Shown here: in pieces, positions 16,004 through 24,057 of the stretch | Numbering within the stretch: the stretch's first letter is position 1 | Layout of the letters: each line of letters opens with the position of its first letter | Source of the DNA: Flavobacterium sp. | GTDB taxonomy: Bacteria; Bacteroidota; Bacteroidia; Flavobacteriales; Flavobacteriaceae | Assembly: GCF_021151785.1 (NCBI RefSeq) | Contig: NZ_JAGKWP010000008.1 | Span: 1 to 37,226, forward strand | DNA: 37,226 nt | Reading direction: 5' to 3' | Program-made: the position numbers and the translations under genes | The notes under the pieces: generated by a model | Told to the model about the DNA's origin: nothing | The model's database searches: none | The model's input: the letters and a program-made list of their open reading frames with translations, nothing else

Positions 16004-17390
16004 AAATTACACCTATTACGACTATACTTTAAGCCTTTGTCCTGAATGTTTAAAACGAATTGATGCTAAAATTGTTTTCGAAAATGATAGGGTTTATATG
16101 TTGAAACGTTGTCCTGAGCACGGAAAATCTAAAGTTTTAATTGCAGACGATATTCAGTATTATAAAAACATTAGGAATTACAACAAACCTTCTGAAACGC
16201 CTTATAAATTTAATACTAAAACAGATTATGGATGTCCTTATGATTGTGGTTTATGTCCAGATCACGAACAACATTCTTGTTTAACGGTAATAGAAGTTAC
16301 TGATAGGTGCAATTTAACTTGTCCTACTTGCTATGCAGGTTCATCGCCAACTTATGGCAGACATCGTACGTTAGATGAAATTAAAAGTATGTTGGATACA
16401 ATTGTATTGAATGAAAAAGAACCTGATGTAGTACAGATAAGCGGCGGTGAGCCTACCCTACATCCTGACTTTTTTGAAATTTTAGATTATGCTAAGTCGC
16501 TACCAATTAGACATTTAATGCTAAACACCAATGGAATTAAAATTGCAAAAGACAAAGAATTCGCAAAACAACTTAAAAGCTATTCACCAGATTTTGAAAT
16601 TTATTTGCAATTTGATTCATTTGAAAATTCGGTTTTACAAGAATTAAGAGGTGCTGATTTATGGGATATTAGAAAGAAAGCCATCGAAAATTTAAACGAA
16701 TTAAATTTGTCAACCACATTAGTTGTAACCTTGCAAAAGGGACTCAATGACAACGAAATTGGAAAAATAATAGATTTCGCTTTGCAACAAAAATGTGTTA
16801 GAGGGGTAACATTTCAACCTACTCAAATTGCTGGAAGATTAGAAAATTTTAATCCCGAAACTGATCGAATGACTTTAACTGAAGTAAGAAGAAAAATTTT
16901 GGAACAAACTACAATTTTCAATCCTGATGATTTATTACCAGTCCCTTGTAATCCCGATGCTCTAGTTATGGGTTACGCTTTAAAATTAGATAATTCTGTT
17001 TTTCCTTTAACAAGATACATCAATCCGAATGACTTGTTAGACAATAGTAAAAACACAATTATATATGAACAAGATAATGTTTTAAAAGAAAAAATGATAA
17101 ACTTGTTCAGCACTGGAAATTCCGTAGAAGTTGCTGAAGAAAATTTAAAATCAATTATGTGTTGTTTACCTAATATAGATGCACCTAATTTAGGTTACGA
17201 CAATTTATTTAGGATTATTATCATGCAATTTATTGATGCTTATAATTTTGACGTAAGAGCAATCAAAAAATCATGTGTTCATATTGTTAATAAAGACAAT
17301 AAAATTATTCCATTTGAAACGATGAACTTGTTTTACAGAGATGATAAACAAATTAAATTAGAAGAATTAAGAAACAATATAAAATTTTAA
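15993..17390 (+). CDS. Radical SAM protein related to tetraether lipid synthase (Tes/MJ0619 family)
   Basis: 465 residues. An N-terminal rubredoxin-like site is formed by CPEC (Cys16, Cys19) and RCPEHG (Cys40). Two consecutive CX3CX2C clusters follow: Cys81/85/88 (CPYDCGLC) and the radical SAM cluster Cys106/110/113 (CNLTCPTC), then SGGEPTLHPDF and LMLNTNG of the SAM site. The C-terminal part keeps FIDAYNFDVRAIKKSCVHI and a dG-like KIIPF stretch. This layout is that of MJ0619-type proteins, which include archaeal Tes, the enzyme that joins lipid tails by carbon-carbon bonds. The substrate in this bacterium is unknown. It overlaps the Lgt-like gene and is 2 bases from the next one, so a lipid substrate is plausible but inferred. 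Confidence 0.88.
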   Translation: MPVRNYTYYDYTLSLCPECLKRIDAKIVFENDRVYMLKRCPEHGKSKVLIADDIQYYKNIRNYNKPSETPYKFNTKTDYGCPYDCGLCPDHEQHSCLTVIEVTDRCNLTCPTCYAGSSPTYGRHRTLDEIKSMLDTIVLNEKEPDVVQISGGEPTLHPDFFEILDYAKSLPIRHLMLNTNGIKIAKDKEFAKQLKSYSPDFEIYLQFDSFENSVLQELRGADLWDIRKKAIENLNELNLSTTLVVTLQKGLNDNEIGKIIDFALQQKCVRGVTFQPTQIAGRLENFNPETDRMTLTEVRRKILEQTTIFNPDDLLPVPCNPDALVMGYALKLDNSVFPLTRYINPNDLLDNSKNTIIYEQDNVLKEKMINLFSTGNSVEVAEENLKSIMCCLPNIDAPNLGYDNLFRIIIMQFIDAYNFDVRAIKKSCVHIVNKDNKIIPFETMNLFYRDDKQIKLEELRNNIKF

Positions 17391-17392
17391 GT

Positions 17393-17590
17393 ATGATAGC
17401 ACTAGAAGTGGGAAATTTAGATGGGTTATTAATTCTCATATTAGTAGTAATGTTTGGTCCTCCTTTAGCTTTAACACTAATAGGATTCCGTATTAAGAAA
17501 GAGTCACCTAATACTGCCATAACATTTTTTATTTTTGCTACGCTCTATTTGATTGTAGGTTTAGGTATTTGCGGCTCAATGCTAACATGA
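17393..17590 (+). CDS. Small membrane protein of unknown function in the Tes-like operon
   Basis: 65 residues with two hydrophobic segments (about 10-30 and 41-62), separated by a short basic/polar turn (FRIKKESPNT). It begins 2 bases after the radical SAM stop codon and is followed directly by a terminator, so it is the third gene of that unit. No family recognised. Its position suggests an accessory or membrane-anchoring role for the lipid-related enzymes, but that is inference. Confidence 0.7.
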   Translation: MIALEVGNLDGLLILILVVMFGPPLALTLIGFRIKKESPNTAITFFIFATLYLIVGLGICGSMLT

Positions 17591-17598
17591 TAAAAAAA

Positions 17599-17637
17599 CA
17601 AAGACCTGACAGGTTTAATAACTTGTCAGGTCTTTTT
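17599..17637. terminator. Bidirectional terminator between Tes-like operon and murA
   Basis: Long stem AAAGACCTGACAGGT against ACTTGTCAGGTCTTT with one wobble pair and a short loop, flanked by A-rich and T-rich runs. It serves both convergent units. Confidence 0.9.
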
Positions 17638-17655
17638 AATGTTGCTTTATTATAT

Positions 17656-18966
17656 TTACACTCTTACAATACTAGCACCTAATGCTCTTAAACGCTCGTC
17701 AATTCTTTCGTAACCTCTATCAATTTGTTCGATATTTTGAATGGTACTTGTTCCTTTAGCCGATAAAGCAGCTATTAATAATGAAATACCAGCTCTAATA
17801 TCGGGTGAAGACATGGTTGTAGCTTTTAGTTGCGATTTAAAATCATGTCCCATTACCACTGCTCTGTGTGGATCACATAACATAATTTTAGCCCCCATAT
17901 CAATTAATTTATCTACAAAGAATAAGCGGCTTTCAAACATTTTTTGGTGAATTAAAACATCACCTTTGGCTTGAGTAGCAACTACTAATACAATACTTAA
18001 TAAATCGGGAGTAAATCCAGGCCATGGCGCATCAGCAATGGTTAAAATAGAACCATCAATATCGGTTTTAACTTCATATCCATCTTTATGAGCAGGAATA
18101 TAAATATCATCCCCTTTTTGTTCTAATGTGATACCTAATTTTCTAAAAACATTTGGAATCTGACCTAAGTTTTCCCAACTCACGTCTTTAATCGTAATTT
18201 CACTTCTAGTCATGGCAGCTAATCCAATCCAAGAACCAATTTCGATCATATCCGGTAAAATTCTATGCTCACATCCACCTAATGAATCCACTCCTTCAAT
18301 CGTTAATAAGTTAGATCCAATACCGGTGATTTTCGCACCCATTGAATTCAACATTTTACACAATTGTTGTAAATATGGTTCACAAGCAGCATTGTAAATT
18401 GTCGTTATACCTTCAGCTAAAACAGCTGCCATTACAATATTAGCAGTTCCTGTTACAGACGCCTCGTCTAACAACATGTAAGTCCCTTTTAATTTACCTT
18501 TAGATTCTACTCCATAAAAATGTTCTTCTTTAACATATCTAAATTTCGCTCCTAAATTTATAAAACCTTCAAAGTGAGTATCTAAACGACGACGACCAAT
18601 TTTATCTCCTCCTGGTTTAGGAATAAATCCTTTTCCAAAACGAGCCAATAACGGTCCCACAATCATTATTGAACCTCTTAATGACCCACCTTCTTTTTTA
18701 AAAGCATCAGTTTCTAAATAATCAACATTTACTTCATCGGCTTGAAAAGTATAATCTCCAGGTGCATTTTTTTTAATTTTTACACCTAAGTTTCCTAGTA
18801 ATGCGATTAATTTATTAACATCAATAATATCTGGAATATTCGTAATTCTAACTTTTTCTGAAGTCAATAATACAGGGCATAAAACTTGTAACGCTTCATT
18901 TTTGGCACCTTGTGGCTGCACATCTCCTTTTAAGGGCTTTCCGCCTTCAATTTTGAATGTTCCCAT
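17656..18966 (-). CDS. murA: UDP-N-acetylglucosamine 1-carboxyvinyltransferase (MurA) with Asp in place of catalytic Cys
   Basis: 436 residues, full length. MurA transfers enolpyruvate from PEP to UDP-GlcNAc, the first committed step of peptidoglycan synthesis. Lys22 and Asn23 of the active site are kept (QGAKNEAL). The loop that in E. coli reads PGGCTIGARP reads PGGDKIGRRR, so Asp121 sits where the fosfomycin-alkylated Cys115 would be. Natural Asp versions, as in Mycobacterium and Chlamydia, are active and resist fosfomycin. The gene directly abuts the DUF4290 gene (no intergenic base) and is the last of the DUF493-DUF4290-murA unit. Confidence 0.96.
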   Translation of the reverse strand: MGTFKIEGGKPLKGDVQPQGAKNEALQVLCPVLLTSEKVRITNIPDIIDVNKLIALLGNLGVKIKKNAPGDYTFQADEVNVDYLETDAFKKEGGSLRGSIMIVGPLLARFGKGFIPKPGGDKIGRRRLDTHFEGFINLGAKFRYVKEEHFYGVESKGKLKGTYMLLDEASVTGTANIVMAAVLAEGITTIYNAACEPYLQQLCKMLNSMGAKITGIGSNLLTIEGVDSLGGCEHRILPDMIEIGSWIGLAAMTRSEITIKDVSWENLGQIPNVFRKLGITLEQKGDDIYIPAHKDGYEVKTDIDGSILTIADAPWPGFTPDLLSIVLVVATQAKGDVLIHQKMFESRLFFVDKLIDMGAKIMLCDPHRAVVMGHDFKSQLKATTMSSPDIRAGISLLIAALSAKGTSTIQNIEQIDRGYERIDERLRALGASIVRV

Positions 18967-19710
18967 TTAGTTATTGTTATTTTTTCTGTTATTATTTTTT
19001 TGATTCTGATTTTGATTATTTTTTGGCTTAAAATTTTTATTATTATTCGAATTATTTCTTTGCCCTTGATTTTGATTGTTTTTTGAAAAAAACTGCGTCT
19101 TGTTAGACTGTTTTTTATTTACTTTCATCAAATTTTGTGAGGTAGACAATTCTTCATCTGTTTTCAATAAATTTAATTGTCCATTAGATAACTCATATAA
19201 ATGTTCAAAAATCACTTCATCGGTTACAGTTTCTTTATTCCAACTTAAGTAACTTTTTTTCATATGATTTGCAATCACGATAATTAAAGCATTTTTTAAT
19301 TCGCTATCTTCCCACTTGCAAGCCACATCAATCATATATTTGATGTTATTTCCATAAAAACGGTATTTAGGAAAGTTTTGAGGATAAGGCAAACGATCTG
19401 GTCTTAATGTAATCACCTCTTTGGTTGGTATAGGATAGGGTGAATCTACATCTATTTTAAAATCAGACATAATGAACAACTGATCCCATAATTTATGCTG
19501 AAAATCAGGCACATCTCTCAAATGAGGGTTCAACGTTCCTAATACTGAAATAATATACTTTGCCCCTTTATTTCTTCTTTCTCTATCTTCAATCTTAGTT
19601 ACTTCATCTATTAATTTTTGAACATGTCTTCCATATTCTGGAATGATTAAATGCTCACGCTGTGAATTGTATTCTAAATGTTGAACCGATTCCTCTGATT
19701 TATATGTCAT
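18967..19710 (-). CDS. DUF4290 family protein with Asn/Gln/Lys-rich tail
   Basis: 247 residues. The N-terminal 170 or so residues are a folded alpha-helical domain (LEYNSQREHLIIPEYGRHVQ, then LNPHLRDVPDFQHKLWDQLFIM) that I recognise as DUF4290, a Bacteroidota family without a known function. The last 50 or so residues are low complexity, almost only Asn, Gln, Lys, Arg and Ser, likely disordered and basic. The gene starts 1 base after DUF493 and abuts murA, a tight arrangement that hints at a link with cell wall synthesis, but nothing in the protein shows it. The basic Asn-rich tail could bind RNA or other polyanions; that is speculation. Confidence 0.85.
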   Translation of the reverse strand: MTYKSEESVQHLEYNSQREHLIIPEYGRHVQKLIDEVTKIEDRERRNKGAKYIISVLGTLNPHLRDVPDFQHKLWDQLFIMSDFKIDVDSPYPIPTKEVITLRPDRLPYPQNFPKYRFYGNNIKYMIDVACKWEDSELKNALIIVIANHMKKSYLSWNKETVTDEVIFEHLYELSNGQLNLLKTDEELSTSQNLMKVNKKQSNKTQFFSKNNQNQGQRNNSNNNKNFKPKNNQNQNQKNNNRKNNNN

Positions 19711-19711
19711 G

Positions 19712-19996
19712 TTATAAAGATATAATGCCTTCTATGGTTGATAATTCTTGGTATTTTTCTATCACATGGTCTGCGTCTTTCATCACTACTTCAATAGAAA
19801 CACTTGTATACTTACCTGTTTTAGAAGAATGTGTTTCAATAACGGCGCCTAAGTTATCAAAAGTTGTTTCAATTTTTTCAATTTTTTCTGTATCGGTAGG
19901 AACAATAAACTTGTACAAATAACTTGAAGGCCAAGAGGTTGACTCTTCTAATTCACCTTTAAGCCTAATGTAAAATTCTTCCGTTTTCTTATCCAT
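19712..19996 (-). CDS. DUF493 family protein (YbeD-like)
   Basis: 94 residues from the ATG at 19996: MDKKTEEFYIRLKGELEESTSWPSSYLYKFIV and so on, with the ferredoxin-like small-domain pattern of DUF493/YbeD (YLYKFIVPTD, then YTSVSIEVVMKDADHVIEKYQEL). An in-frame TTG 24 bases upstream falls inside the TATATTTG promoter box and cannot be on the transcript, so I reject that longer start. YbeD-like proteins are small putative regulators of unknown partner. First gene of the DUF493-DUF4290-murA unit. Confidence 0.85.
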   Translation of the reverse strand: MDKKTEEFYIRLKGELEESTSWPSSYLYKFIVPTDTEKIEKIETTFDNLGAVIETHSSKTGKYTSVSIEVVMKDADHVIEKYQELSTIEGIISL

Positions 19997-20017
19997 TATT
20001 TTGAGTTTATAAAACCA

Positions 20018-20025
20018 CAAATATA
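20018..20025 (-). promoter_or_regulatory. -7 promoter box of the DUF493-DUF4290-murA unit
   Basis: On the minus strand it reads TATATTTG, 21 bases upstream of the DUF493 ATG. It is divergent from the promoter at 20101-20108. Confidence 0.62.
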
Positions 20026-20100
20026 CAGTTATAAACCGTTATTTGAAAATATAATATTAGGAAAGAAATAGTAAAGCTGTTTTAAATTTCAAAAAAATAG

Positions 20101-20108
20101 TATTTTTG
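20101..20108 (+). promoter_or_regulatory. -7 promoter box of the ATPase-recQ-fmt unit
   Basis: TATTTTTG matches TAnnTTTG and lies 17 bases before the ATPase start codon. The -33 region near 20078-20083 is TGTTTT-like but not exact. Confidence 0.55.
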
Positions 20109-20125
20109 GCCTTTTTAAGAGAGAA

Positions 20126-20656
20126 ATGGATAAAAAAATTATATTATTGATTGGTGGTCCCAGTTCTGGTAAAACAACATTAATTAATCATTTACAAGAA
20201 GAAGGTTTTATTTGTTACCCTGAAATTTCAAGAGAAGTTACTTTAAAAGCTCGTGAAAAAGGTATTGAACAATTGTTTTTAACTAATCCAATGTTGTTTA
20301 GTGAAATGCTGTTAGAGGGAAGAATTGAACAATTTGAAAACGCATTAAAAGAAGAAAAAACAGTTTTTATAGATCGTGGTATTCCAGATGTTTTAGCTTA
20401 CATGGACTTCATTGGTGATGTTTACCCTGAGAAATTTATAGAAGCTTGTCAAAAATATAAATACGATACTATTTTCTTACTACCACCATGGGAAGAAATT
20501 TATACTAGTGATAGTGAAAGATATGAAAGTTATGAACAAGCCATGCAAATCCATGACTTTTTGGTAGATACTTATACTAAATTTGGTTATGATTTAATTG
20601 AAGTACCAAAAGTTTCTGTTGAAAATAGATATCATTTTATTATCGATCATTTATAG
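20126..20656 (+). CDS. AAA family ATPase / NadR-like P-loop kinase
   Basis: 176 residues. Walker A is GGPSSGKTTLI (residues 9-19), and a Walker B-like FIDRGIPDVLAYM lies near residue 80. The size and pattern match the AAA_28/NadR-kinase-like group of small P-loop proteins; the late Arg (SERYESYEQA) may be the lid arginine. It could phosphorylate a small metabolite, but no substrate-specific motif is visible. It is 9 bases upstream of recQ and shares its transcript. Confidence 0.82.
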   Translation: MDKKIILLIGGPSSGKTTLINHLQEEGFICYPEISREVTLKAREKGIEQLFLTNPMLFSEMLLEGRIEQFENALKEEKTVFIDRGIPDVLAYMDFIGDVYPEKFIEACQKYKYDTIFLLPPWEEIYTSDSERYESYEQAMQIHDFLVDTYTKFGYDLIEVPKVSVENRYHFIIDHL

Positions 20657-20665
20657 ATTAAACTT

Positions 20666-22549
20666 ATGAATAATGCTTTAGAAGTTTTAAAGAAGCATTG
20701 GAATTACGATACATTTCGTGAACCACAAGAAGCTATTATTCAGAGCCTTTTAGAGGGCAATGACACTTTTGCCTTACTACCTACTGGAGGAGGAAAATCT
20801 ATTTGTTTTCAAGTTCCAGCTTTACTCAAATCAGGAATTTGTTTGGTAATCTCACCACTGGTAGCCTTAATGAAAGATCAAGTTGACAATCTTAAAAAAA
20901 GAGACATCAAAGCTATTGCATTAACTGGTGGCATATCATGGGAAGAAACTGGGCAATTACTAGATAATTGCATGTATGGGGGATATAAATTTTTATACTT
21001 ATCTCCCGAAAGATTACAACAAGATTGGATACTAGAACGCCTAAAGCAATTACCCATCAACTTCATTGCTATTGATGAAGCCCACTGCATAAGCCAATGG
21101 GGACATGACTTTAGGCCTGCTTATTTAAAAATTGGACAACTAAAAGAATACTTTAAAGTCCCTTTTATTGCATTGACTGCAACGGCTACTGAACAAGTCC
21201 AAAAAGACATATGTACTTTACTACAACTAAAAAATGTAAAACTATTTAAAAAATCTTTCAGCCGACCTAATTTAGGCTACCATGTTATTTACACAGAGGA
21301 TAAAATAAATAAACTAAAGCAAATTTTTAATAAAAATCCTCAGCCTGCTATTATATATGTGCGAAATAGAAGAGATTGTTTAACATGGAGCAAACAATTA
21401 AATGATTTAGGTTTTTCTACAACTTACTATCATGGAGGATTAAAACCAAAGGAGAAAAACAACAACATGCAACTTTGGCTTGAAGAAAAGGCTCTTATTA
21501 TAGTTGCCACCAATGCCTTTGGTATGGGAATAGACAAACCCAACGTAAAAACAGTCATTCATCTCCAGTTACCTGAAAATCTTGAAAATTATTATCAAGA
21601 AGCAGGAAGAGCAGGAAGAAATGGCGAAAAAGCTTTTGCTTTACTCCTAACTCATGAATTTGATATTAAAATCACAAAAGAACAGTTTATCAATGTACTT
21701 GCTGATAAAGCTTTTTTGAATAAGGTTTATCATGCATTGAATAATTATTTCCAAATTGCTTATGGTGAAGGCATTAATGAATGGTTCACTTTCAACCTAC
21801 AAGCTTTTTGCTTAAAATACCAATTACCTGTCACTAAAACATATAACACTATACAATTTTTAGACCGTGCAGGAATATTAACGTTTTCTAATGAAAATAA
21901 TGATAAAGCTCAACTTCAATTTTTAATTGAGAGTCGAGAAGTAGTTCGATATATTAGTTTGCATCCTAATGAAGAAATGATTATACAAACCATTTTAAGA
22001 ACATACCCAGGAATTTTTGAACAAATTACAGCAATCAATACTGTGGCAATTGCCAATAAAACAGGTAAAAGCGAAGAACAAGTCATTCAAATACTTGAAA
22101 AACTAAAAAAATTAGAACTCATTGATCTTTATTTATTTTCAAATGATAGCAAAATCATTTTTAATGAACCTCGAGAAGATGATTATACAATCAACCGAAT
22201 AGCCAAACAACTACTCATACAAAACAAAGTAAAGATTGAAAAATTCCAATCCATGCTTAATTTTGTTCATAACAAAGAAACGTGTAAGTCAGTTTTGATT
22301 TCAACATATTTTGGAGAAGCAAATGCTTCTTCCTGTGGAATATGTTCAAGTTGTAGAAAAAAAGAAACTTCAAAAATCAGTTCAACTCCAAATTCTATCA
22401 TTGAGCTTTTAAAAAAAGAAGCCAAATCATCACATGAGCTTCAAAATCTATTAGAAATAAACACGGAAGACCTTATCTTTGCCCTACAAACCTTATTAGA
22501 AAACGACCAAATTTTCTTAAATCAACATAAAAAATACCAATTAAAATAA
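20666..22549 (+). CDS. recQ: RecQ family ATP-dependent DNA helicase
   Basis: 627 residues. The helicase core has motif I TGGGKS (residues 40-45), the DEAH box at 137-140 followed by the RecQ-specific aromatic loop CISQWGHDFRP, and motif VI QEAGRAGRNG. A RecQ-C-terminal zinc site is present (CKSVLIS, then CGICSSC), with winged-helix sequence around it. I see no clear HRDC domain; the last 60 residues look like another helical/winged segment. RecQ unwinds DNA in a 3' to 5' direction during recombination and replication repair. It overlaps fmt by one base (TAATG). Confidence 0.94.
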   Translation: MNNALEVLKKHWNYDTFREPQEAIIQSLLEGNDTFALLPTGGGKSICFQVPALLKSGICLVISPLVALMKDQVDNLKKRDIKAIALTGGISWEETGQLLDNCMYGGYKFLYLSPERLQQDWILERLKQLPINFIAIDEAHCISQWGHDFRPAYLKIGQLKEYFKVPFIALTATATEQVQKDICTLLQLKNVKLFKKSFSRPNLGYHVIYTEDKINKLKQIFNKNPQPAIIYVRNRRDCLTWSKQLNDLGFSTTYYHGGLKPKEKNNNMQLWLEEKALIIVATNAFGMGIDKPNVKTVIHLQLPENLENYYQEAGRAGRNGEKAFALLLTHEFDIKITKEQFINVLADKAFLNKVYHALNNYFQIAYGEGINEWFTFNLQAFCLKYQLPVTKTYNTIQFLDRAGILTFSNENNDKAQLQFLIESREVVRYISLHPNEEMIIQTILRTYPGIFEQITAINTVAIANKTGKSEEQVIQILEKLKKLELIDLYLFSNDSKIIFNEPREDDYTINRIAKQLLIQNKVKIEKFQSMLNFVHNKETCKSVLISTYFGEANASSCGICSSCRKKETSKISSTPNSIIELLKKEAKSSHELQNLLEINTEDLIFALQTLLENDQIFLNQHKKYQLK

Positions 22550-23496
22550 TGGAAAAACTAAGAATTATTTTCATGGGTACACCTGATTTTGCAGTAGGTA
22601 TCCTTGATCAAATATATAAAACAGGTTATGATATAGCCGCTGTAATTACAGCACCAGACAAACCTGCAGGAAGAGGTCAAAAAGTAGCGATTAGTGCAGT
22701 TAAAGCCTATGCATTAGAAAAGGGATTACCTATTTTACAGCCAACAAATCTAAAAAATGAAGCTTTTTTAAATGAATTAGCTTCATATCAAGCTAATTTA
22801 CAAATTGTGGTAGCCTTTAGAATGCTTCCAGAAGCAGTATGGAAAATGCCTAAATTTGGAACATTTAACTTACATGCTTCATTACTACCTCAATACCGAG
22901 GAGCAGCCCCAATAAATTGGGCAATTATTAATGGCGAAAAAGAAACAGGAGTAACAACTTTTTTTATAGATGATAAAATAGATACTGGTGCCATAATTTT
23001 GAGTAAAAAAACCACTATTGCTCCTAATGAAAATGCTGGAATTTTACATGACCGCTTAATGGAATTAGGAGGTACTACTGTTTTAGAAACTTTAGAGTTA
23101 ATTAAGGAAGGAAAAGTAAATCCAATTATTCAAAATGAAGCATCAGATTTAAAAACAGCCTATAAATTAAATAAAGACAATTGTAAAATCAATTGGAATG
23201 CTACTGGTGAGACAATTTATAATCAAATTAGAGGATTATCGCCATATCCAACTGCTTGGACATACATAAAAGACGAAGAGCAAGAATGGAATGTAAAAAT
23301 TTATGAATCTGAATTTATACCTGAAATCCACCAAGTGGAAAAAGGTAGTATTCATTTAACCAAAAAAGAAATGAAAATTGCCTTATCAGACGGATGGTTG
23401 AAAGTGATATGTTTACAATTTCCTGGCAAGAAAAAAATGCTGACGCACGAGTTGCTAAATGGCATACAACTTAGTCCAAAAGCGCTAGTTTTATAA
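22549..23496 (+). CDS. fmt: Methionyl-tRNA formyltransferase
   Basis: 315 residues, full length. FMGTPDFAVGIL begins the formyltransferase domain; the catalytic triad of E. coli Fmt (Asn106, His108, Asp144) is represented by FNLHASLLPQYRGAAP and FFIDDKIDTGA. The C-terminal OB-fold part runs from about residue 210 (YNQIRGLSPYPTAWT). It transfers a formyl group from 10-formyl-THF to initiator Met-tRNA. Start overlaps the recQ stop by one base, so it is the third gene of the ATPase-recQ-fmt unit. HU, the next gene, has its own promoter. Confidence 0.97.
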   Translation: MEKLRIIFMGTPDFAVGILDQIYKTGYDIAAVITAPDKPAGRGQKVAISAVKAYALEKGLPILQPTNLKNEAFLNELASYQANLQIVVAFRMLPEAVWKMPKFGTFNLHASLLPQYRGAAPINWAIINGEKETGVTTFFIDDKIDTGAIILSKKTTIAPNENAGILHDRLMELGGTTVLETLELIKEGKVNPIIQNEASDLKTAYKLNKDNCKINWNATGETIYNQIRGLSPYPTAWTYIKDEEQEWNVKIYESEFIPEIHQVEKGSIHLTKKEMKIALSDGWLKVICLQFPGKKKMLTHELLNGIQLSPKALVL

Positions 23497-23521
23497 AGTT
23501 AAACTTTAAAAATAATTGTTT

Positions 23522-23548
23522 TTTATCGACTTTATCAGCTCTTTATCG
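23522..23548 (+). repeat. Three spaced TTTATC repeats upstream of HU
   Basis: TTTATCG (23522), TTTATCA (23531) and TTTATCG (23542) lie 9 and 11 bases apart, roughly one per helical turn, about 40 bases before the HU -33 element. It may be a protein-binding array, or chance in an AT-rich leader. Confidence 0.35.
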
Positions 23549-23585
23549 GAAATATTACTATTTTTAAGAAAAATACTTGTAAATA

Positions 23586-23616
23586 TTTGCTCAATTCAAT
23601 CATAATTCTAAATTTG
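23586..23616 (+). promoter_or_regulatory. Promoter of the HU gene
   Basis: TTTG at 23586-23589 and TAAATTTG at 23609-23616 with a 19-base spacer make one of the best Bacteroidota promoters in the window. The start codon is 42 bases downstream. Confidence 0.75.
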
Positions 23617-23658
23617 TATTAGAAAATTAAGTTTAACCCAATTAAAATAACATTAATT

Positions 23659-23937
23659 ATGAACAAATCAGAATTAATAGATGCAATGGCAGCTTCAGCT
23701 GGTATTACAAAAGCAGCAGCTAAATTAGCTTTAGAATCATTCTTAGAAAGTGTTGAAGGAACACTTCAAAAAGGTGGAAGAGTTTCATTAGTAGGTTTCG
23801 GATCTTGGTCTGTTTCTAAAAGAGAGGCTAGAGATGGTAGAAACCCTCAAACTGGTAAAACTATTAAAATTGCTGCTAAAAATGTAGTAAAATTCAAAGC
23901 TGGTGCTGAATTAGAAGGTGCAGTAAACAAAAAATAA
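23659..23937 (+). CDS. hup: HU family DNA-binding protein
   Basis: 92 residues with the complete HU/IHF pattern: MNKSELIDAMAASAGITKAAAKLALESFLESVEGTL helices, then GGRVSLVGFGSWSV and the DNA-binding arm KREARDGRNPQTGKTIKIAAKNVVKFKAG, with the conserved RNPQTG and a Pro at the arm tip. HU compacts and bends chromosomal DNA. It has a strong promoter and a perfect terminator, as expected for a very abundant protein. Confidence 0.97.
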   Translation: MNKSELIDAMAASAGITKAAAKLALESFLESVEGTLQKGGRVSLVGFGSWSVSKREARDGRNPQTGKTIKIAAKNVVKFKAGAELEGAVNKK

Positions 23938-23958
23938 TTGAATATAATTTTTTGAAAA

Positions 23959-23990
23959 TAAAAAACCTCTCAAATTGAGAGGTTTTTTTT
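23959..23990 (+). terminator. Intrinsic terminator after HU gene
   Basis: Stem AAAACCTCTCAA against TTGAGAGGTTTT, closed by a one-base centre, with a run of eight T. Confidence 0.9.
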
Positions 23991-24057
23991 GTTATTTATC
24001 TAAAAAATTTGGTTTCTTAAAATTATTTTAGTATTTTCAATAAAAAAATAGGATTTT

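Noticed and set aside
19997..20020. Longer DUF493 start at TTG (minus strand)
   Set aside because: Falls inside the TATATTTG promoter box; ATG at 19996 matches the expected family length.
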